The notes beneath the pieces are model-generated. The model saw only the letters and a program-made list of their open reading frames with translations. It ran no database searches and was not told the DNA's origin. A stretch of DNA of 64,000 nt from Brevibacillus brevis NBRC 100599. Its GTDB lineage: Bacteria > Bacillota > Bacilli > Brevibacillales > Brevibacillaceae. The DNA is taken from NCBI RefSeq assembly GCF_000010165.1, contig NC_012491.1, positions 3,293,501 to 3,357,500 on the forward strand. Reading direction: 5' to 3'. The position numbers and the translations under genes were made by a program. The number at the start of each line of letters is the position of its first letter. Within the stretch, counting starts at the first letter, position 1. This document shows, piece by piece, positions 8,551-16,652 of the stretch.

Positions 8551-8695
8551 CTGCAAGAGCCGTTTTTCAGCAATCGGCCATCATGTGAGATGAATATGAT
8601 CATTCCCGCATGAAAAGCTGTAGCACCTACTGAGCAATCATTGTACAATTATTGAGAGAATCTTACATACAAAATAATACGAGGAGGTTCTGCAA

Positions 8696-8722
8696 ATGGC
8701 GGAGCAATATGTATTCCGTTAA
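8696..8722 (+). other. Eight-codon mini-ORF with its own ribosome binding site
   Basis: A GAGGAGG site is followed six bases later by ATG and a frame reading MAEQYVFR then TAA. It lies 58 bases before the acetyltransferase gene at 8781. It could be a leader peptide or the scar of a deleted gene; see also 9361-9387, which has the same length and the same bases after the stop. Confidence 0.3.
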
Positions 8723-8780
8723 GTCCGCGGTCCCCCTTTCTATCCCTATTCTCACCTTATAAATATAGAGGAGGACGAAT

Positions 8781-9335
8781 ATGGATATTTTCATTAGAGA
8801 ACTGCGGGCTGGTGACGAAGAATGTGGTGCAAACATTGATGGGAGCTTTATCGTAGACTCTACCCTTGTCTTGCAACTCATTGGACAGCAAATCGGATAT
8901 ACGGTGAAGGAGAGACCCCTTAGAACGAAAAGCTACGATGATGAACAGCTTGAAGAAGATACGATTGAGGATTATTCGAACTATATCGGCAATCCCCATC
9001 AAATCATTTATATAGCGCTCGTAAACAATCAAGTTGTGGGCCAAATTGTTTTGAAAAGAAATTGGAACAAATATGCCTACGTGGAAGATATCAAAGTTGA
9101 TAAGCAATTTCGAGGATACGGTCTCGGTAAAAAACTAATCGAACAAGCTAAACACTGGGCGAAGGATGGCGGTATGACGGGAATCATGCTGGAAACACAA
9201 AGTAATAATGTCCGCGCATGTAAATTTTACGAAAGTTGTGGTTTTGTCATCGGAGGTTTCGATTCCTACGTCTACAGAGGTCTAGATAAAGATAGTGATG
9301 AGATTGCAATTTATTGGTATCTCATGCTTGATTAA
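8781..9335 (+). CDS. satA: Streptothricin-acetyltransferase-like GNAT (SatA/Sat4 family)
   Basis: A 184-aa GNAT enzyme that would transfer acetyl from acetyl-CoA. The match to the Sat family is specific: 'NQVVGQIVLKRNWNKYAYVE', then 'IKVDKQFRGYGLGKKLIEQA' (the acetyl-CoA pyrophosphate loop RGYGLGK), 'LETQSNNVRACKFYESCGFV' and a final AIYWYLML. Streptothricin acetyltransferases of Gram-positive bacteria share these segments. ATG at 8781 has a GAGGAGG site. Expected function is N-acetylation of the beta-lysine of streptothricin-type antibiotics, i.e. intrinsic resistance; the true substrate here is not proven. Confidence 0.8.
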   Translation: MDIFIRELRAGDEECGANIDGSFIVDSTLVLQLIGQQIGYTVKERPLRTKSYDDEQLEEDTIEDYSNYIGNPHQIIYIALVNNQVVGQIVLKRNWNKYAYVEDIKVDKQFRGYGLGKKLIEQAKHWAKDGGMTGIMLETQSNNVRACKFYESCGFVIGGFDSYVYRGLDKDSDEIAIYWYLMLD

Positions 9336-9360
9336 AAAGTGCAATGAGAGGAGCACTTCT

Positions 9361-9387
9361 ATGCGATCGATCGAGCACGAGTACTAA
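9361..9387 (+). other. Second eight-codon mini-ORF with ribosome binding site
   Basis: GAGAGGAGC followed by ATG at 9361 reads MRSIEHEY then TAA, and the next bases are GTCCG, as after the mini-ORF at 8696. It lies between the acetyltransferase and the methyltransferase genes. Leader peptide or deletion scar; not a proven gene. Confidence 0.25.
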
Positions 9388-9479
9388 GTCCGATCTCCTT
9401 ATGCGCGTGGCCCACCTGAGAGTATCTGTAAGTGGAGTTTTATTCGATTTGCAGATCACGATTTTGGAGGGACTTGTAC

Positions 9480-10247
9480 ATGTGGAGAGAAGACAAGCAA
9501 TTTGAACGTTGGATGGAGCAAGCGAATCAGCCATTCACTGGTTGGGATTTTTCCTATCTGGTGGAAACAGGGCGAATGAATAGCGACTGCTTGAGATGGT
9601 CATACGGTAGCATGGCCATGCCTCTTATGCAGGATGCCAAGTCGATGCTGGATATGGGCACCGGCGGCGGAGAGCTGTTGTCAATGTTGAGGCCGTGGCC
9701 GAAATTCGTTTGCGCCACCGAAGGCTATCGGCCGAACTTGTCCGTCGCCAAAGAACGATTGGAGCCGCTCGGTGTGACTGTCCTTTCTGTGGAGGATGAC
9801 GATCGCCTTCCTTTTGAGACCGGCCAGTTCGATTTGGTGCTGAACAAGCATGAATCGTATTCGCCGCGGGAAGTTCGGCGCGTGCTCACCGTTGGCGGGT
9901 ACTTCCTCACTCAACAGCCGGGAGGCACCGATTGCTTCGAGATCAACGAACGATTAGGCGTACCGTTAAATTCAGCATTTGCGAAATGGAAGCTCGATGC
10001 CGCCATACGGGGAGTGCGGGAGTATCACTTTGAAGTCGAGAAACAGTCTGAGCAGTTTCTTCGTCAACGCTTCTATGATGTCGGCCCATTGATCTATTAT
10101 TTGAAGGCCATTCCGTGGCAAATTCCGGATTTCGAAGTCGATAAATACAGAGAAGAGCTATACAGCATTCATCTGCATATCGAACAGCAGGGTTACTTCG
10201 AGGTGACACAGCACCGGTTTTACTTGCTGGCCAAAGCATTGGCTTAG
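9480..10247 (+). CDS. Class I SAM-dependent methyltransferase
   Basis: A 255-aa protein. The SAM-binding motif I is seen in SMLDMGTGGGELLSML near residue 58, motif II in VCATEGYRPN near residue 77 and the post-I acidic/FD..L motif in LPFETGQFDLVLNKHE near residue 113. The frame runs upstream to 9432, but ATG at 9480 follows a GGAGGG site. It follows the acetyltransferase in the same direction and ends in a clear terminator. Its methyl acceptor (metabolite, antibiotic or rRNA) cannot be read from the sequence. Confidence 0.8.
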   Translation: MWREDKQFERWMEQANQPFTGWDFSYLVETGRMNSDCLRWSYGSMAMPLMQDAKSMLDMGTGGGELLSMLRPWPKFVCATEGYRPNLSVAKERLEPLGVTVLSVEDDDRLPFETGQFDLVLNKHESYSPREVRRVLTVGGYFLTQQPGGTDCFEINERLGVPLNSAFAKWKLDAAIRGVREYHFEVEKQSEQFLRQRFYDVGPLIYYLKAIPWQIPDFEVDKYREELYSIHLHIEQQGYFEVTQHRFYLLAKALA

Positions 10248-10280
10248 ATTCTATTCAAAATTTATACAAATGGATTTTCT

Positions 10281-10312
10281 GGAGTTGTCGCACCGCGACA
10301 GCTCCTTTTGCT
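10281..10312 (+). terminator. Intrinsic terminator after the methyltransferase gene
   Basis: GGAGTTGTCGC pairs with GCGACAGCTCC across a three-base loop and is followed by TTTTGCTATTT. The rest of the gap to 10481 shows no other gene. Confidence 0.8.
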
Positions 10313-10480
10313 ATTTCGCCGATAGCCCCTCTTATAGCAAATTGGTACGCGTGGCTTGTAACGAGGTAAAGTTTTATTTGCAACTGTTTTTTCCCTATTT
10401 CTTGGCAACGAAAGCATAAATAATAGTCTTGTAGCGAAGTTTGCTAAATCAATAGAAAAAGAGATAGGAGTTCGCTTTTT

Positions 10481-11992
10481 ATGTCACGATCCGAAAAACG
10501 TAACCGTTTCATTATCTTTGCAATGGCACTTGGCTTACTGATGTCATCCCTCGACAATACCATCACCTCAGCGGCCATTAGTCACATTATTAAAGACATC
10601 GGTGGCTTTGAAAGCATGAGCTGGGTTTTCACTTCGTACGTATTAGCCGCAACTAGTACGATGCTCATCTTCGGAAAAATGTCCGATCTTTTTGGACGCA
10701 AGTTGTTTTACTTACTTGGCATCACGATTTTTCTCATTGGCTCGGCACTTTGTGGCGTTGCCCAAAGCATCGAACAGCTAATTGCTTTCCGTGCCCTTCA
10801 AGGAATTGGTTCAGGGGCTCTCTTTCCGATTACTTTCACAATCCTATTTACGCTTTCCTCTGATCCGAAATATACGGCACGAATCTCTGGCGTGTTTGCA
10901 GGAATCTTTGGGCTCTCTTCTATCGCCGGACCTCAAGTCGGGACCTTGCTCTCTGATTACTTGGGGTGGCGTTGGTGCTTTTATGTCAATGTTCCGATCG
11001 GTTTGTTATCTCTCTTAACGCTTCTGTTTTCCTTGAAAGAATCTCGTTCTCAATCAAAGCCAAAGATTGACTATTTGGGGACTGTTACATTAATCGTCTC
11101 CTGTATAGCTGTCATGCTGGCGCTTGAATGGGGAGGAAAAGCATATGAGTGGTCATCGTGGCAAATCATCTCACTATTTGCCCTTGCCATAATAGTAGGG
11201 ATTGCTTTTATTCTGGTAGAACGTCATGCACAGGAACCGATCCTCCCTCTCCAGATTTTCAAAAACCGTATGGTGGTCGCAACTTGTATCGCGTGTCTTT
11301 CTCAAGGTGCCATCATGTTTGCTGCCATCACTTATTTGCCTATTTTCGCTGTGGCCGTGCTCGGGTATCCGAACTCCAATAGTGTTTTGACTCCGTTGAT
11401 GCTCTCTTTAACGGGAGGTGCCGTGGTATTCGGAATGTTGCAAACAAAGTTTTCCTTCCGATCTCTCATGGCGTTCTCTATGCTCGCTAGTGTAGTAAGT
11501 TCTATTTTGCTCATGTACGTTTCAACAGGCATTTCCTTCTTTTTCTTAACACTCTTGATGATTCTGTTCGGGTTTGCTGCAATCGGGCCGTTAATGAGCG
11601 TTGCACAAAATGCGATCGTGCATTCCGTCGATAAACCATATATCGGTATTTCTTCCTCGATCGTTGGGTTTTGCCGAAACATGGGAGGCGTACTCGGTGC
11701 ATCGATCACGGCTGCTGTTGTGAACCAAAATTATGCGAGTATCGTATCCACTGGGGCGTCATTACATGGCATTTCCTTGGAGAAAGTAGCTGATCTGCTT
11801 AATCCTGAAGTTCTCATGCGTGAGCCGTTAAAAATCGAGCCGAGTATTCATTCTTTTTTGAGTGACTCTCTAGGTACTGCCATCAATCATGGTTATATCG
11901 TGGGATTGATTTTCGCCGTTATTGGTTTCTTTTCTGTACTATACGCAGGCCCTGGCAAGCTTGAGCGCCATCAAAAGAGTGTCGAATCATAA
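10481..11992 (+). CDS. Drug:H+ antiporter, DHA2 (14-TM, EmrB/QacA) MFS transporter
   Basis: A 503-aa membrane protein with about 14 predicted hydrophobic segments. The start of TM1 reads MALGLLMSSLDNTITSAAI (the DHA2 'LD.TI...A' motif), motif A is GKMSDLFGRKLFYL after TM2, and motif C with the antiporter signature is 'GLSSIAGPQVGTLLSDYLGW' followed by RWCFYVNVPIG. Proteins of this type export drugs or toxic metabolites using the proton gradient. It is followed by an HxlR-type regulator, suggesting inducible expression by redox-active or quinone-like compounds. Confidence 0.9.
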   Translation: MSRSEKRNRFIIFAMALGLLMSSLDNTITSAAISHIIKDIGGFESMSWVFTSYVLAATSTMLIFGKMSDLFGRKLFYLLGITIFLIGSALCGVAQSIEQLIAFRALQGIGSGALFPITFTILFTLSSDPKYTARISGVFAGIFGLSSIAGPQVGTLLSDYLGWRWCFYVNVPIGLLSLLTLLFSLKESRSQSKPKIDYLGTVTLIVSCIAVMLALEWGGKAYEWSSWQIISLFALAIIVGIAFILVERHAQEPILPLQIFKNRMVVATCIACLSQGAIMFAAITYLPIFAVAVLGYPNSNSVLTPLMLSLTGGAVVFGMLQTKFSFRSLMAFSMLASVVSSILLMYVSTGISFFFLTLLMILFGFAAIGPLMSVAQNAIVHSVDKPYIGISSSIVGFCRNMGGVLGASITAAVVNQNYASIVSTGASLHGISLEKVADLLNPEVLMREPLKIEPSIHSFLSDSLGTAINHGYIVGLIFAVIGFFSVLYAGPGKLERHQKSVES

Positions 11993-12043
11993 AGGTCCAC
12001 GGGTTTCTTGCTCCGCATCACTTTCCAAAAATGGCAGTATGAT

Positions 12044-12076
12044 GTATGGTGAAGTATATGCATTTACAAACCATAC
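12044..12076. promoter_or_regulatory. Inverted repeat GTATGGT-N19-ACCATAC upstream of hxlR-type gene
   Basis: Perfect 7-base arms (12044-12050 and 12070-12076) lie just before the GTG start of the HxlR regulator. The placement suggests an autoregulatory operator; unproven. Confidence 0.4.
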
Positions 12077-12098
12077 TTCCCAAAGGAGAGTGTGATTC

Positions 12099-12464
12099 GT
12101 GCGTGAAACCTGTGTTCCGACTGGTGTAGAGCTGAAAGATACTGGTTTTGGTTATACGTTGTCTTTAATCGGCGGTAAATATAAAATGATCATTTTGTAT
12201 TGGCTCGCTGAAAAGAAGGTGATGCGTCATAATGAGCTAAAGCGAAGTATCGGTACCATTTCTTTTAAAACACTGAGCTTGATGTTAAAAGAGCTGGAGG
12301 CAGATGATTTGATCATCCGTAAGGAATTCCCCCAAGTCCCTCCCAAAGTGGAATATTCCTTAACAGAACGTGGTCTTTCTCTCATCCCTTTATTAAATAT
12401 GATATGCGACTGGGGAGAGAAAAACAGCTTGCAGCCTCAGGAGGGTGTAAAGAAACAGGCATAA
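12099..12464 (+). CDS. HxlR/DUF24-family winged-helix regulator
   Basis: A 121-aa protein with the HxlR core: 'YTLSLIGGKYKMIILYWLAE', HNELKRSIGTISFKTLSLML (recognition helix) and the wing VPPKVEYSLTERGLSLIPLL. A cysteine at residue 5 (RETC) sits where redox-sensing HxlR proteins such as YodB and HypR have their sensory Cys. GTG at 12099 follows AAAGGAG. It lies between an MFS exporter on the same strand and a convergent NAD(P)H quinone reductase-like gene, a neighbourhood typical of quinone/electrophile stress regulators. Confidence 0.85.
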   Translation: MRETCVPTGVELKDTGFGYTLSLIGGKYKMIILYWLAEKKVMRHNELKRSIGTISFKTLSLMLKELEADDLIIRKEFPQVPPKVEYSLTERGLSLIPLLNMICDWGEKNSLQPQEGVKKQA

Positions 12465-12481
12465 CGATCGTTTCTAACTGG

Positions 12482-12520
12482 AAAAGAAGTATCTCCCAAC
12501 CGCGGAAATACTTCTTTTTT
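12482..12520. terminator. Bidirectional intrinsic terminator
   Basis: AAAAGAAGTAT pairs with ATACTTCTTTT, with T runs on both strands, between the convergent hxlR-type and quinone-reductase genes. Confidence 0.85.
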
Positions 12521-12531
12521 CTTTGGGCTTC

Positions 12532-13095
12532 TTACAGGTTATCGATGAATTTCACATAATCTTGCGCGCTCTTATCCAATACGCTACCAGTCGGCTCAAG
12601 TTCTTGACCAGGTACATTTTCCCCTGACTCAGTCTCCGCACCATAATACGCAAAGAAAGAGCGATAATCCGCGTGGCAGTAGCGGAAGGTTGTTTCAAAA
12701 GGGGTCAATATTTGCTCAAGCGTATACCGATACCTTCCCTCTTCCTGATAATCCTCCTTCCTAATTCCCGCTGATACCGCTAATGCAGCTTTGCGATTCT
12801 TTAATTTATCGCCTCCTTTTGAACCGTACGCCCACCCGTATGCAAAAACATCGTCGAGCCATTTTTTCAGGAGAGGCGGACAATTAAACCAGTAAACTGG
12901 GAACTGTAATACTAGATTCCCATGCGATTCAACCAATTGTTGTTCTTTTTCCACATCAATGTTTCCATCCGGGTAAACCTCATGCAATTCGTGTACGGTA
13001 TACTTTTCTGGATATTTTTTGAGTTCTTCTACCCATCGCTTATTGATGACGGATGTTTCGATGTTTGGATGTGTGACGATTACAAGTGTTTTCAA
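12532..13095 (-). CDS. Flavodoxin-fold NAD(P)H dehydrogenase (quinone)
   Basis: A 187-aa MdaB/KefF/YwrO-type protein (Flavodoxin_2). Motifs: TLVIVTHPNIETSVINKRW at the N-terminus (FMN phosphate loop), LVLQFPVYWFNCPPLLKKWL near residue 82 and the FAYGWAYG segment near residue 104. These enzymes reduce quinones by two electrons using FMN or FAD and protect against quinone toxicity. ATG at 13095 has AAGGAGG upstream. It is convergent with the HxlR regulator, whose family often controls such reductases. Confidence 0.85.
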   Translation of the reverse strand: MKTLVIVTHPNIETSVINKRWVEELKKYPEKYTVHELHEVYPDGNIDVEKEQQLVESHGNLVLQFPVYWFNCPPLLKKWLDDVFAYGWAYGSKGGDKLKNRKAALAVSAGIRKEDYQEEGRYRYTLEQILTPFETTFRYCHADYRSFFAYYGAETESGENVPGQELEPTGSVLDKSAQDYVKFIDNL

Positions 13096-13152
13096 TGTAA
13101 GGTCCTCCTTGAAGTTTGTTGTTTTATGAGTATAAAATGCTTGCTACAAATT

Positions 13153-13185
13153 TGTAAGTACTCACATTTTGTTCAGTTACTTACA
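13153..13185. promoter_or_regulatory. Inverted repeat TGTAAGT-N19-ACTTACA upstream of quinone reductase
   Basis: Perfect 7-base arms at 13153-13159 and 13179-13185 sit 58-90 bases upstream of the reductase start. The 19-base spacing equals that of the repeat before the hxlR-type gene (12044-12076), although the arm sequence differs. Candidate regulator site. Confidence 0.35.
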
Positions 13186-13206
13186 TAAAGGTGAGTGTAA
13201 AGAACA

Positions 13207-13260
13207 GAAAAAAGCCTCCCCGCGACCTAATGATTCTAGGTTGGTATCGTTGGGAGACCA
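13207..13260 (-). terminator. Intrinsic terminator of the GNAT gene at 13274
   Basis: On the minus strand GGTCTCCC and ACCTA pair with TAGGT and GGGGAGGC, followed by TTTTTT. Confidence 0.75.
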
Positions 13261-13273
13261 TTTTGCAAATGGG

Positions 13274-13741
13274 TTATTTGAGCTGTTTCTCCATGTACAG
13301 CGTGCCTTCAATCGGATTGAAACGGTAGGGCTCAATTGGATAGAATTCCAACGAGCGGTAAAGCTGAATCGCTTGTTCCATCGTAGGAAGCGTATCTAAT
13401 CGGATGAATGAATAGCCTCGAATTTTCGCTTCGTCGATGATCGCCAATGCTAATTTTTTCCCTACTCCTCTTCCCTTCCATTCAGGCTTCACGTACAATC
13501 TCTTCATTTCGCAAACTTGTTCATCTATTTTTCGTAAGGCAACACATCCTGCGGGCTGTTCGTTATCTAGTGCCAACAAAATACAGCCGTCTGGTGGTGC
13601 GTATTCGCCGGGTATATTTTGCAATTCGATGGCAATGTTTTGAAAGCTCAAATCAACTCCTAATGAATCTACATATTCCAAAAAAAGTTCACGTGCTTGT
13701 TCGTATTCATCATCCTCCGTTGCATGAATCAAATGCAGCAA
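13274..13741 (-). CDS. GNAT-family N-acetyltransferase
   Basis: A 155-aa protein. Acetyl-CoA binding motif A reads MKRLYVKPEWKGRGVGKKLA near residue 82 (the loop KGRGVGK), followed by 'FIRLDTLPTMEQAIQLYRSL' and a C-terminal LYMEKQL. The open frame reaches 13756, but a GGAGGTG site is six bases before TTG at 13741, giving the N-terminus MLHLIHATEDDEYEQ. It lies 33 bases after an acyl-CoA ligase gene and is likely in the same transcript. Substrate unknown. Confidence 0.75.
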   Translation of the reverse strand: MLHLIHATEDDEYEQARELFLEYVDSLGVDLSFQNIAIELQNIPGEYAPPDGCILLALDNEQPAGCVALRKIDEQVCEMKRLYVKPEWKGRGVGKKLALAIIDEAKIRGYSFIRLDTLPTMEQAIQLYRSLEFYPIEPYRFNPIEGTLYMEKQLK

Positions 13742-13774
13742 TCCAAACACCTCCACATCCCGTCGTGCGATCGT

Positions 13775-15283
13775 TTACGTGGTGCGTAACGAGCGACGCA
13801 AGATTTTCCCTGTAGTGTTTTTGGGAAGCTCCGCTACGAATTCCACCTGACGAGGAACTTTGTATTTCGCCAGCTTGTCACGACAAAACGCCATGATATC
13901 CTCTTGAGAAACCGCTATTTCCTTCAATGCCACAAATGCCTTGACTGCCTCGCCATGCACCTCGTCAGGAATTCCGATCACAGCCGCCTCGATAATCGCG
14001 GGATGCTGGTATAACACTTCTTCTACCTCACGGGGGTACACGTTATAGCCGTCAACGAGAATCATGTCTTTTTTGCGGTCAACGATGTATACATATCCTT
14101 CTTCATCCATACGCGCCATGTCTCCCGTATACAGCCAACCATCTCGAAGCGCTGCGGCCGTATCATCTGGCAAACCGAGGTACCCTATCATGACGTTGGG
14201 CCCTTGTACTACCAGCTCACCCACTTCTCCACGTGCGACTTCGTTTCCTTCGGGATCGACGACCTTATTTTTCACAAGCGGGATATCGATTCCAACCGAT
14301 CCTGGCTTTCTGGTCCCATGCAATGGATTAAATGTTGTAGCCGGGGCTGCCTCGGACAAACCGTAGCCTTCCAGTACCTTGGCATCGTATTTTGCTTCAA
14401 ACTTGTGCAGGAGCTCGACGGGCATGGATGCACCTCCCGAGCAGTATATCCGGATAGAGGAGAAATCTTCTTTTGTCGCAGTCGGCACCTGTAGCAGATA
14501 GTTGTACATGGTCGGAACGCCTGCAAAGCATGTGGCTTTTTGCTCACGAATCGTTTGGAGAACGTCTACCGGATGAAATTTTGGCACGATAATAATGGCT
14601 GCACCTGTTTGAATCGGGCCATTCATGCACACCGTCATGCAGAAGACGTGAAACATCGGGAGTACCGCGACCATGCGATCTTCTGGCACCAACTCGAACA
14701 ATATCCCCATCGCATCCGCATTCGAAGCCATATTCCGGTGAGAGAGCATCGCTCCTTTTGGCTGGCCAGTCGTACCTGATGTGTACAGAATAACAGCGAG
14801 GTCGTCTTCGTTTCGTTCCGGCTCCGCGTAGCCTACCTCTGACTCTTGCCCTTCCTTTACAAGCTGATCGATCGTTATTTCATTCTCAATAGATTCCGAG
14901 TAGATAAGAAGCTGCAAATCTTCTATTTCGTCCTTCATCGGGGTTAGTACCGGCTGCAACGCCGATAAGGCAATGGCTGCCTTTGCTTTACTGTTCGAAA
15001 GAATGAAGCTAATTTCGCGCGCCGTATAGATGGGGTTCATGGGAACAACGACTGCTCCTACGCGGAGTATCGCATAGTAAGCGATTACAAAATGCGGCCG
15101 ATTATCCATGAGCAGAGCGACAGCATCCCCTTTTCCAATCCCGTGCTGGGCAAGTCCTGCTGCGAGATGTTCGACCTGCTGATTGAATTGTGCATACGTC
15201 GTCGTTTCTCCCATAAAGACAAAGGCTGGACGATCCGCAAACTGTTTCGCGCTCTGCATGAGGCTTTCATTCAAATGATACAT
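13775..15283 (-). CDS. AMP-forming acyl-CoA synthetase (long-chain fatty acid-CoA ligase-like)
   Basis: A 502-aa adenylate-forming enzyme. The P-loop motif YTSGTTGQPKGAMLSHRN is near residue 168, the A5 motif EGYGLSEAAPATTFNP near residue 303, the A7 aspartate in GWLYTGDMARMDEEGYVYI near residue 385 with the A8 hinge VDRKKDMILVDGYNVYPREV, and the catalytic A10 lysine in PKNTTGKILRRSLR at the C-terminus. It activates a carboxylic acid to acyl-AMP and then acyl-CoA. ATG at 15283 has an AAGGGGG site. It follows the rpiR-capA-MFS genes with a 63-base gap and may belong to that transcript. Confidence 0.88.
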   Translation of the reverse strand: MYHLNESLMQSAKQFADRPAFVFMGETTTYAQFNQQVEHLAAGLAQHGIGKGDAVALLMDNRPHFVIAYYAILRVGAVVVPMNPIYTAREISFILSNSKAKAAIALSALQPVLTPMKDEIEDLQLLIYSESIENEITIDQLVKEGQESEVGYAEPERNEDDLAVILYTSGTTGQPKGAMLSHRNMASNADAMGILFELVPEDRMVAVLPMFHVFCMTVCMNGPIQTGAAIIIVPKFHPVDVLQTIREQKATCFAGVPTMYNYLLQVPTATKEDFSSIRIYCSGGASMPVELLHKFEAKYDAKVLEGYGLSEAAPATTFNPLHGTRKPGSVGIDIPLVKNKVVDPEGNEVARGEVGELVVQGPNVMIGYLGLPDDTAAALRDGWLYTGDMARMDEEGYVYIVDRKKDMILVDGYNVYPREVEEVLYQHPAIIEAAVIGIPDEVHGEAVKAFVALKEIAVSQEDIMAFCRDKLAKYKVPRQVEFVAELPKNTTGKILRRSLRTT

Positions 15284-15346
15284 CGCACACCTACCCCCTT
15301 TTCAGAAAATTTTAACACCTAGAGACAAGCCTATAAAGCATTACTT

Positions 15347-16606
15347 TTAGGAAACATGGGAGATTGGCGGTGCTAATTGACTGACTTGTTCATTGCGCTT
15401 CACAAAGAGCAGGAAAAGCACGCCACAAATAATAAATAGCAACCCGTTGACGATCATGGCGTTGCCAAAACCAGTTCCAATATCTCCAGCTGACTGAACA
15501 ATAGCGCCCGTTACCAACGGCGAGATGATCCCTGCCAATGTAACCAGGCTGGACAACACGCCTACTAAAAGTCCCGTGCGTTCCGGCAACAAGCTGCTGA
15601 CAATGACTGAGGCAGCTGTCCCAACAGAAAAGGCAAACCCTTTTCCGAGGCACAGGAAGATTAAAACAAATACGGTAGATTGAACGAGAGTCACACCATA
15701 AAAGCACAGTCCCCCTAAAATAATCGAAACACCGCCAACCAAAACGTATGATTTACGATAGCTGCGATGCTTTTTAAAGAAACGATCACCAATTGAAGAA
15801 ATGAGTATGGTCATCAGTCCGGCTAAAAGTCCCGTGCCAGCAATCGCGTAGGCCATTTCCTGATTCGTAAACTGGAAGACCTTGACGAGATAGACAGGCT
15901 CCCATACGGATGCGAAGGTCGTCCCCCATATTTGTGCGAAATAGATTAAAAAACAGAATAGAAACGTGGATGAGAGCAAGATACCGGATATATCCGACCA
16001 TTTCGCTTTTGGCAAGGTAGGAGCTGCGCCTTTTGCAGGAGCGACAGTGACATGTGGTTTTTCTTTTCCAATCCACAACCAGACCAGGAGCCATATCAGA
16101 CTGAGTGCGCCCATAAACGCCCAGGAAAATCGCCATCCATAGCTATCGATCAGCGCGACAATCATCGGTGCGGAAGCAACCGCACCGACGAAAGCACCGA
16201 AGTTCACCGTGGAATAAACCAATCCACGCCTCTCTTCGGGAAACCATTTGTTCAAATGGCTAACAACCGTTGCCCAAAATGGCCCTTCGCCTATTCCAAG
16301 CAATACCCGCGCTACGACAAGCATCGGCAAACCCGCGATCGCATAAGCGCCGAATTGGATGACAGTCCAGGATAGTGCCATGATCGCCAGCATTTTTTTC
16401 GTCCCGATGCGATCCGATAATGCCGCGCCTACAATTCCGGCAATAGAGAAAAACCAGAAGAAGCTGCTTCCAACAAGTCCCCATTCTTTCTCGTTCATTG
16501 AAAATTCAGTCATGATCGGCACGGCAGAATATCCCGCAATCGTTTTATCTGCATAATTGATCATGTATAGCAAAAACAACATAATCATGGTGATTCTGGC
16601 CATCAT
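15347..16606 (-). CDS. MFS transporter, anion:cation symporter-like
   Basis: A 419-aa protein with about 12 membrane segments. Features of the ACS branch: 'YMINYADKTIAGYSAVPIMT' in TM1 with a charged pair, the loop ALSDRIGTKKMLAIMAL and 'VLLGIGEGPFWATVVSHLNK' followed by WFPEERRGLVYS. ACS members import hexuronates, galactonate, phthalate and other organic anions. The frame opens at GTG 16615, but GGAG lies the right distance before ATG at 16606. It is downstream of capA and rpiR-type genes, so uptake of a sugar acid or similar anion under RpiR control is plausible. Confidence 0.82.
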   Translation of the reverse strand: MMARITMIMLFLLYMINYADKTIAGYSAVPIMTEFSMNEKEWGLVGSSFFWFFSIAGIVGAALSDRIGTKKMLAIMALSWTVIQFGAYAIAGLPMLVVARVLLGIGEGPFWATVVSHLNKWFPEERRGLVYSTVNFGAFVGAVASAPMIVALIDSYGWRFSWAFMGALSLIWLLVWLWIGKEKPHVTVAPAKGAAPTLPKAKWSDISGILLSSTFLFCFLIYFAQIWGTTFASVWEPVYLVKVFQFTNQEMAYAIAGTGLLAGLMTILISSIGDRFFKKHRSYRKSYVLVGGVSIILGGLCFYGVTLVQSTVFVLIFLCLGKGFAFSVGTAASVIVSSLLPERTGLLVGVLSSLVTLAGIISPLVTGAIVQSAGDIGTGFGNAMIVNGLLFIICGVLFLLFVKRNEQVSQLAPPISHVS

Positions 16607-16652
16607 GTGAATCACTCCATTTGTGTAGGAAATAGACTACCGCCGTTTCCCG

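Noticed and set aside
9336-9358. AAGTGC/GCACTT hairpin after the acetyltransferase gene, considered as a terminator
   Set aside because: No T run follows on either strand and the loop contains the ribosome site of the mini-ORF at 9361.
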